Part shown: positions 60,571-64,000 of the stretch, one piece after another
Position numbering within the stretch: position 1 is the first letter of the stretch
Layout: each line of letters opens with the position of its first letter
From: Pseudomonas arsenicoxydans
GTDB taxonomy: Bacteria > Pseudomonadota > Gammaproteobacteria > Pseudomonadales > Pseudomonadaceae
Assembly: GCF_006438915.1 (NCBI RefSeq)
Contig: NZ_RCZE01000007.1
Coordinates: forward strand, 186,001-250,000
Length of the DNA stretch: 64,000 nucleotides
Direction of reading: 5' to 3'
The notes under the pieces: generated by a model
Seen by the model: the letters and a program-made list of their open reading frames with translations, nothing else
Told to the model about the DNA's origin: nothing
Database searches by the model: none
Made by a program: the position numbers and the translations under genes

Positions 60571-61566
60571 ATGTCTAAGCAAGTCTCCACGCCCCTGCGG
60601 CGCGTCAGCATCCTGGCGATAGACCGGGTTTTCGCTTCCACTCTCCTGCAAGCCAAAGATTTCTTCCATCTGGCCAGCCTGCGCTATGGAAAACAGCTGG
60701 GCCAGGGCCTGACACCGGCGTTTGAAACCCGGCTGGTCAGCCCCGACGGCAAGCCGGTGAACAGCTTCAGCGATGTGATCATCCCGGTAGACGGCGGCCT
60801 GGAAAACGCCGACATCATCATTCTTCCTGCTTTCTGGGACGACTTCGAGACCCTTTACAAACGTTATCCACAGGTGCTGCCGTGGCTGCGCGAGCAACAT
60901 GCCCGCGGTGCGGTGCTGTGCGGCGAAGCGACCGGGGTGTTCTGGCTTGCCGAGGCCGGTTTGCTCAATGGCAAGGAAGCGACCACGTATTGGCGCTTCT
61001 TCAACGCGTTCGCCGAGCGCTACCCGCAGGTTCAGCTCAATCAGGACAAACACCTGACCGACGCCGACAACCTGTATTGCGCCGGCGGTACCACGTCGGC
61101 CTGCGACCTCTACATCTACCTGATCGAGCGCTTCTGCGGCGCCAACGTATCGCAGGCCGTGGCGCGCGATATCCTTTACGAAGTCCAGCGCAGCTATTCC
61201 CCGGGACGGATCGGTTTTGGCGGCCAGAAGCTGCACCAGGACGTGATCATCCTGCAGATCCAGCATTGGCTCGAAGAGCACTTCGCCGACAAATTCCGCT
61301 TCGAAGACGTCGCCCGCGAACACGGCATGAGCATCCGCAACTTCATGCGCCGCTTCCAGACCGCGACCGGCGACAAGCCGCTGCATTACCTGCAACGCCT
61401 GCGCATCGAAACCGCCAAGGGCCTGCTGTCCGCTAGCCGCAAGAGCATCAAGACCATCAGCTATGAGGTCGGTTACGACGACGCGAGCTTCTTTGCGCGG
61501 CTGTTCCGCCAGCACACCGAGTTGTCGCCGAATCAGTATCGGCAGCAATTCCAGCAAGCCGCTTAA
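60571..61566 (+). CDS. GlxA-family transcriptional regulator (DJ-1/PfpI + AraC helix-turn-helix)
   Basis: This 331-residue protein has an N-terminal DJ-1/PfpI-like domain (residues about 10-195; the GAVLCGEATGVFWLAEAGLL elbow keeps a cysteine) and a C-terminal AraC/XylS DNA-binding domain with two helix-turn-helix motifs (EDVAREHGMSIRNFMRRFQ, IKTISYEVGYDDASFFARLF). GlxA-type regulators sense small metabolites, often of amino-acid or choline catabolism. It faces the acyl-CoA dehydrogenase gene and precedes the amino-acid monooxygenase region, either of which could be its target. Confidence 0.92.
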   Translation: MSKQVSTPLRRVSILAIDRVFASTLLQAKDFFHLASLRYGKQLGQGLTPAFETRLVSPDGKPVNSFSDVIIPVDGGLENADIIILPAFWDDFETLYKRYPQVLPWLREQHARGAVLCGEATGVFWLAEAGLLNGKEATTYWRFFNAFAERYPQVQLNQDKHLTDADNLYCAGGTTSACDLYIYLIERFCGANVSQAVARDILYEVQRSYSPGRIGFGGQKLHQDVIILQIQHWLEEHFADKFRFEDVAREHGMSIRNFMRRFQTATGDKPLHYLQRLRIETAKGLLSASRKSIKTISYEVGYDDASFFARLFRQHTELSPNQYRQQFQQAA

Positions 61567-61578
61567 GGAAACGCGCCT

Positions 61579-61667
61579 CCTGAAGGAGCACCGCTTGCAG
61601 GCGATCAACGATGACACGGATGCCTGATGCACCGTGTCGATGCAGTCGCTCGCAAGCCGCTCCTACA
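61579..61667. repeat. Inverted repeat family C copy 2
   Basis: AGGAGCACCGCTTGCAGGCG near 61584 pairs with GCAAGCCGCTCCTAC at 61652-61665. An inner stem GACACGG/CCGTGTC lies at 61613-61638. It marks the junction between the conserved block and the accessory right end. Confidence 0.75.
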
Positions 61668-61807
61668 AGTATCAACGGCTTTCGAGTATCTTTTTCCCAC
61701 ACCAAATCGGGAATACAGAACAGCGCAGAACTCCATTCTGCTCACATACACTGCCTCCGAAAAACGCCAACATCTTTCCCTGCCAATCACATCAGGGAAG
61801 ATCAACA

Positions 61808-63750
61808 GTGACCATCGGATCAAGCTACAACTACCCGTCATTCGCCGCCAAGGCCGTTCGGGCAAAGCGTTCGACTGAAAACAAATGGGCGACCCGCTTT
61901 CCAAACCCACCCGATTTGTGCTTCGACTATCGAGCATTGGTTGAACAGGAAAACGGCATCGCCAAGGCAACTGACCCGCACCATAAAATTTGCATTATTG
62001 GCGCCGGCGTAACCGGACTGACGGCCGCCAGAGAACTGTATCGCTGCGGTTTTACCCAAATCACCCTCATAGAACAATCCAAGCGCATTGGCGGCAGACA
62101 CCTGACCATTCCTGGAAGCCCGAACTCGTCGATGAGTCATACACCGTTTGAAATGGGGGCCATGCGCATGCCCTTCTTTAATCGGGCGGACGAGCCACCG
62201 ACAGAGGGCCGGTCACTGATGGCTTACTACGCCAAGGCGTTCGACCTGGCGATTTCAGATTTTGCCAATCCCGGCAGCCAGTGGGTCACTTCGACCGGAA
62301 TCTATCTGCGAGAGGGCAGCATGGGCGGCGGACCGACTCCGCAGATGCTGATCTGGAAAAATGAAGATGGCCAGACACCACCGCCCGGTGAAGAACTGCA
62401 AAAGGTTTATGCAAAGTGGAAGGTCTTTGCCGATCGCATGACCCGGCACGTTGCAGAGGTTTACGCCAGTCAGGCATGGGAAGTCATGTGGGCTGCAATC
62501 GTCGAAAAATACGAGAGCGTTTCGTTTCGCGATCTGGTCAGCATGCCCACCCTCCAAGCTTGGAATGAACGTTCACCGGGGGACTTTGGCGGAATGGGAA
62601 TGTCCGCGGAGGAGTCCGCGATCTTCTATGCCATTGGCATCGGCGACGGTAGTTGGGGGGCCTTTTACGACGTCTGCTCCCTTTATCCCCTGCGCACTGC
62701 CATTTTTGGATTCAGCAGCCAGCTACAATTGATCCATGGTCGGGTCGACTCACTTGGCGACCCCCTGGATTCACCCTGTCTGAACGACGAAGCCGTTTTT
62801 GACTCAATGGGGCTAAGTTTCGACAGGCCCCGCTATATTGGACTCGCAGCACTGGATGAATGCCTGCTGTTCATGAAAACCGACGAAAGCGCAAAGTCCT
62901 TCTACGAACACTGCCGGGAAAGAAACAACGGTTTGCTCATGGACTCATCCGTTACAAAACTTAAAAAACTGACCAATCAGAAAACACGCGTCTACTACAA
63001 CTCGAAACATAGCCAACCCGAGCAAATCCGGGAGCACTACGATGACTTTGATTCGGTCATCATGACCCTTCCCTCCTGGCTGATAGAAACTCGCATCAAG
63101 CTTGAGTACTTCACACCCCAGATGCTGCCGTTCGAGACGATCAATGCCTATAAAACCGCGCACTGGGAAACCAGTTGCAAAGTCTTCGCACCGTTAAAAA
63201 ATCCTTTCTTTCAAAAAACAGCAAAATCCCGCAAGCCATCGTCACTGACAGTTTCATTCACGACGTCTACACCTATCGCTACAACGATAACTATAGTTAT
63301 GACTGCATCCTTTTAAGTTACACATGGGAAGATGACGCCACCAAACTGGCCTCATTCACCGACAAGGAATTGGTGTACAGGTGCGCCAAAGAGCTGGACC
63401 GGATCCTCATGAATTCCGCCAATATCCGGGAGAAAATCTCTCCCTACATTAGCCTTGATCAAGCCGTGGTCCAGCGCTGGATGACCGATAAAAACGCATT
63501 GGGCTGTGCAAAATTATATCGACCCGGCACCTACTACGACGCCGTCAGCCTGATGAAGTACAACCGGGACTTCGCGCATGTCTCAGGTCTGTATTTTTCC
63601 GGGGAGTCATTTTCAGTCGATGCTGGCTGGACCGAGCCGTGCTTTCGGGGCGCTGTCGATGCGGTCATCCATATCTGCAACAAAACCGCAGCGGCCTTCC
63701 ATGGCGGTTTTTCCATGAGCGACTATCCGCACTATAACGTCGGAACCTGA
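61808..63750 (+). pseudogene. FAD-dependent L-amino-acid oxidase/2-monooxygenase-family gene with a frameshift
   Basis: The product belongs to the flavin amine-oxidase group that includes tryptophan 2-monooxygenase and L-phenylalanine oxidase. The N-terminus has the FAD motif ICIIGAGVTGLTAARELY, then EMGAMRMPFFN with the arginine that binds the substrate carboxylate in L-amino-acid oxidases. The downstream frame carries LLSYTWEDDATKLASFTDKE and VDAGWTEPCFRGAVDAVIH. GTG 61808 (VTIGSSYNYPSF) has AGGGAA eight bases upstream. The first frame runs NPFFQKTAKSRKP and meets a stop at 63316; the second, in frame from 63175, reads KNSKIPQAIVTDSFIHDVY to the stop at 63750. The shift is in the A6 run at 63213-63218, where a seventh A restores one 647-residue protein. 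It may be a sequencing error or a real mutation. Confidence 0.8.
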
Positions 63751-63943
63751 TCACTTCCCTCTCAGGAGCCATGCACGCCGTGCATTGGCTCTGCCCCCCA
63801 AAAAACCAAGTGCCCCGCGCAGTCATCTTGGGAAACGGACTACACCCCAAACGGAAGTAGCTGACTTACGCGTTCTCGCCGATTCGACTCTCATAAGCAC
63901 GCAATTAAACAGCGTGAATAACAATAATAAGAGGTCATCGAAA

Positions 63944-64000
63944 TGAGCGAGCCAACAAGCCCTGTTCGTGTAGCAGTCGTGCAATTCGACCCACAAGTGG
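63944..64000 (+). CDS. Start of a nitrilase-superfamily (C-N hydrolase) amidase, cut by window edge
   Basis: Only the first 19 codons are present: MSEPTSPVRVAVVQFDPQV, the N-terminal beta strand and VAVVQFDP pattern of the nitrilase superfamily. AGAGG lies ten bases upstream. DavA, which hydrolyses the amide made by lysine 2-monooxygenase DavB, belongs to this superfamily, so this enzyme may hydrolyse the amide product of the preceding flavoenzyme. That link rests on gene order and needs the missing sequence. Confidence 0.7.

Noticed and set aside
61634..61807. Upstream in-frame ATG start for the flavoenzyme at 61634
   Set aside because: It lies within the family C repeat and gives a non-conserved, basic N-terminal stretch; GTG 61808 has a good ribosome site.
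63212..63220. Programmed -1 ribosomal frameshift at the A6 tract
   Set aside because: The A-site codon ACA cannot re-pair at AAC in the -1 frame, and no obvious downstream stimulatory structure was seen; an indel is simpler.

Overview
The window is a chromosomal segment of a fluorescent-group Pseudomonas. The evidence is high-GC coding sequence, several copies of the Pseudomonas REP/REPIN palindromes, a cyoABCDE oxidase operon, and the complete division and cell-wall (dcw) cluster followed by rnpB, rsmI, lpoA, sspAB, petABC and rplM-rpsI. I recognised gene identities from the translated proteins; no database search was run.

Left part (1-20.8 kb). A CcdA-like membrane protein cut by the window edge lies beside a Tat-exported MsrB, with a divergent OmpR/EnvZ-type two-component system. 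Together they suggest periplasmic methionine-sulfoxide repair. Two unrecognised proteins follow, then a toxin-antitoxin pair bounded by two terminators, and a RidA/MocR divergent pair. Next come cyoABCDE (minus strand), a long structured leader without a convincing gene, dsbB, the divergent hmp/norR nitric-oxide pair with three NorR-like operators, a CheV protein with a GNAT acetyltransferase, and small conserved proteins.

Middle part (21-29.6 kb). An RND efflux adaptor and pump are followed without a break by a heavy-metal-type two-component system. A small secreted protein and a membrane diguanylate cyclase follow.

Core block (29.7-57.9 kb). The minus strand carries mraZ-rsmH-ftsL-ftsI-murE-murF-mraY-murD-ftsW-murG-murC-ddlB-ftsQ-ftsA-ftsZ-lpxC in canonical order. 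A good sigma-70 promoter and three MraZ boxes precede mraZ. Beyond it lie rnpB, rsmI, and the lpoA-yraN-SIS-dolP operon, which matches the E. coli yraMNOP order. sspA-sspB, petA-petB-petC and rplM-rpsI follow.

Right end (58-64 kb). A Tas-like aldo-keto reductase, an acyl-CoA dehydrogenase and a divergent GlxA/AraC regulator lie next to what looks like accessory DNA. That DNA holds an FAD-dependent L-amino-acid oxidase/2-monooxygenase relative with a frameshift in an A6 run, and the first codons of a nitrilase-superfamily amidase. A monooxygenase followed by an amidase is the logic of DavB-DavA (lysine) and IaaM-IaaH (tryptophan). This protein looks unlike DavB or IaaM in most of its length, so it is my best candidate for an undescribed amino-acid-to-acid pathway.

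Five copies of one inverted repeat family (core GCGGGCTTGCTCGCG), two of a second (GGCGAGGGGGCTTGC) and two of a third (TAGGAGCACAGCTTG type) sit only between genes.
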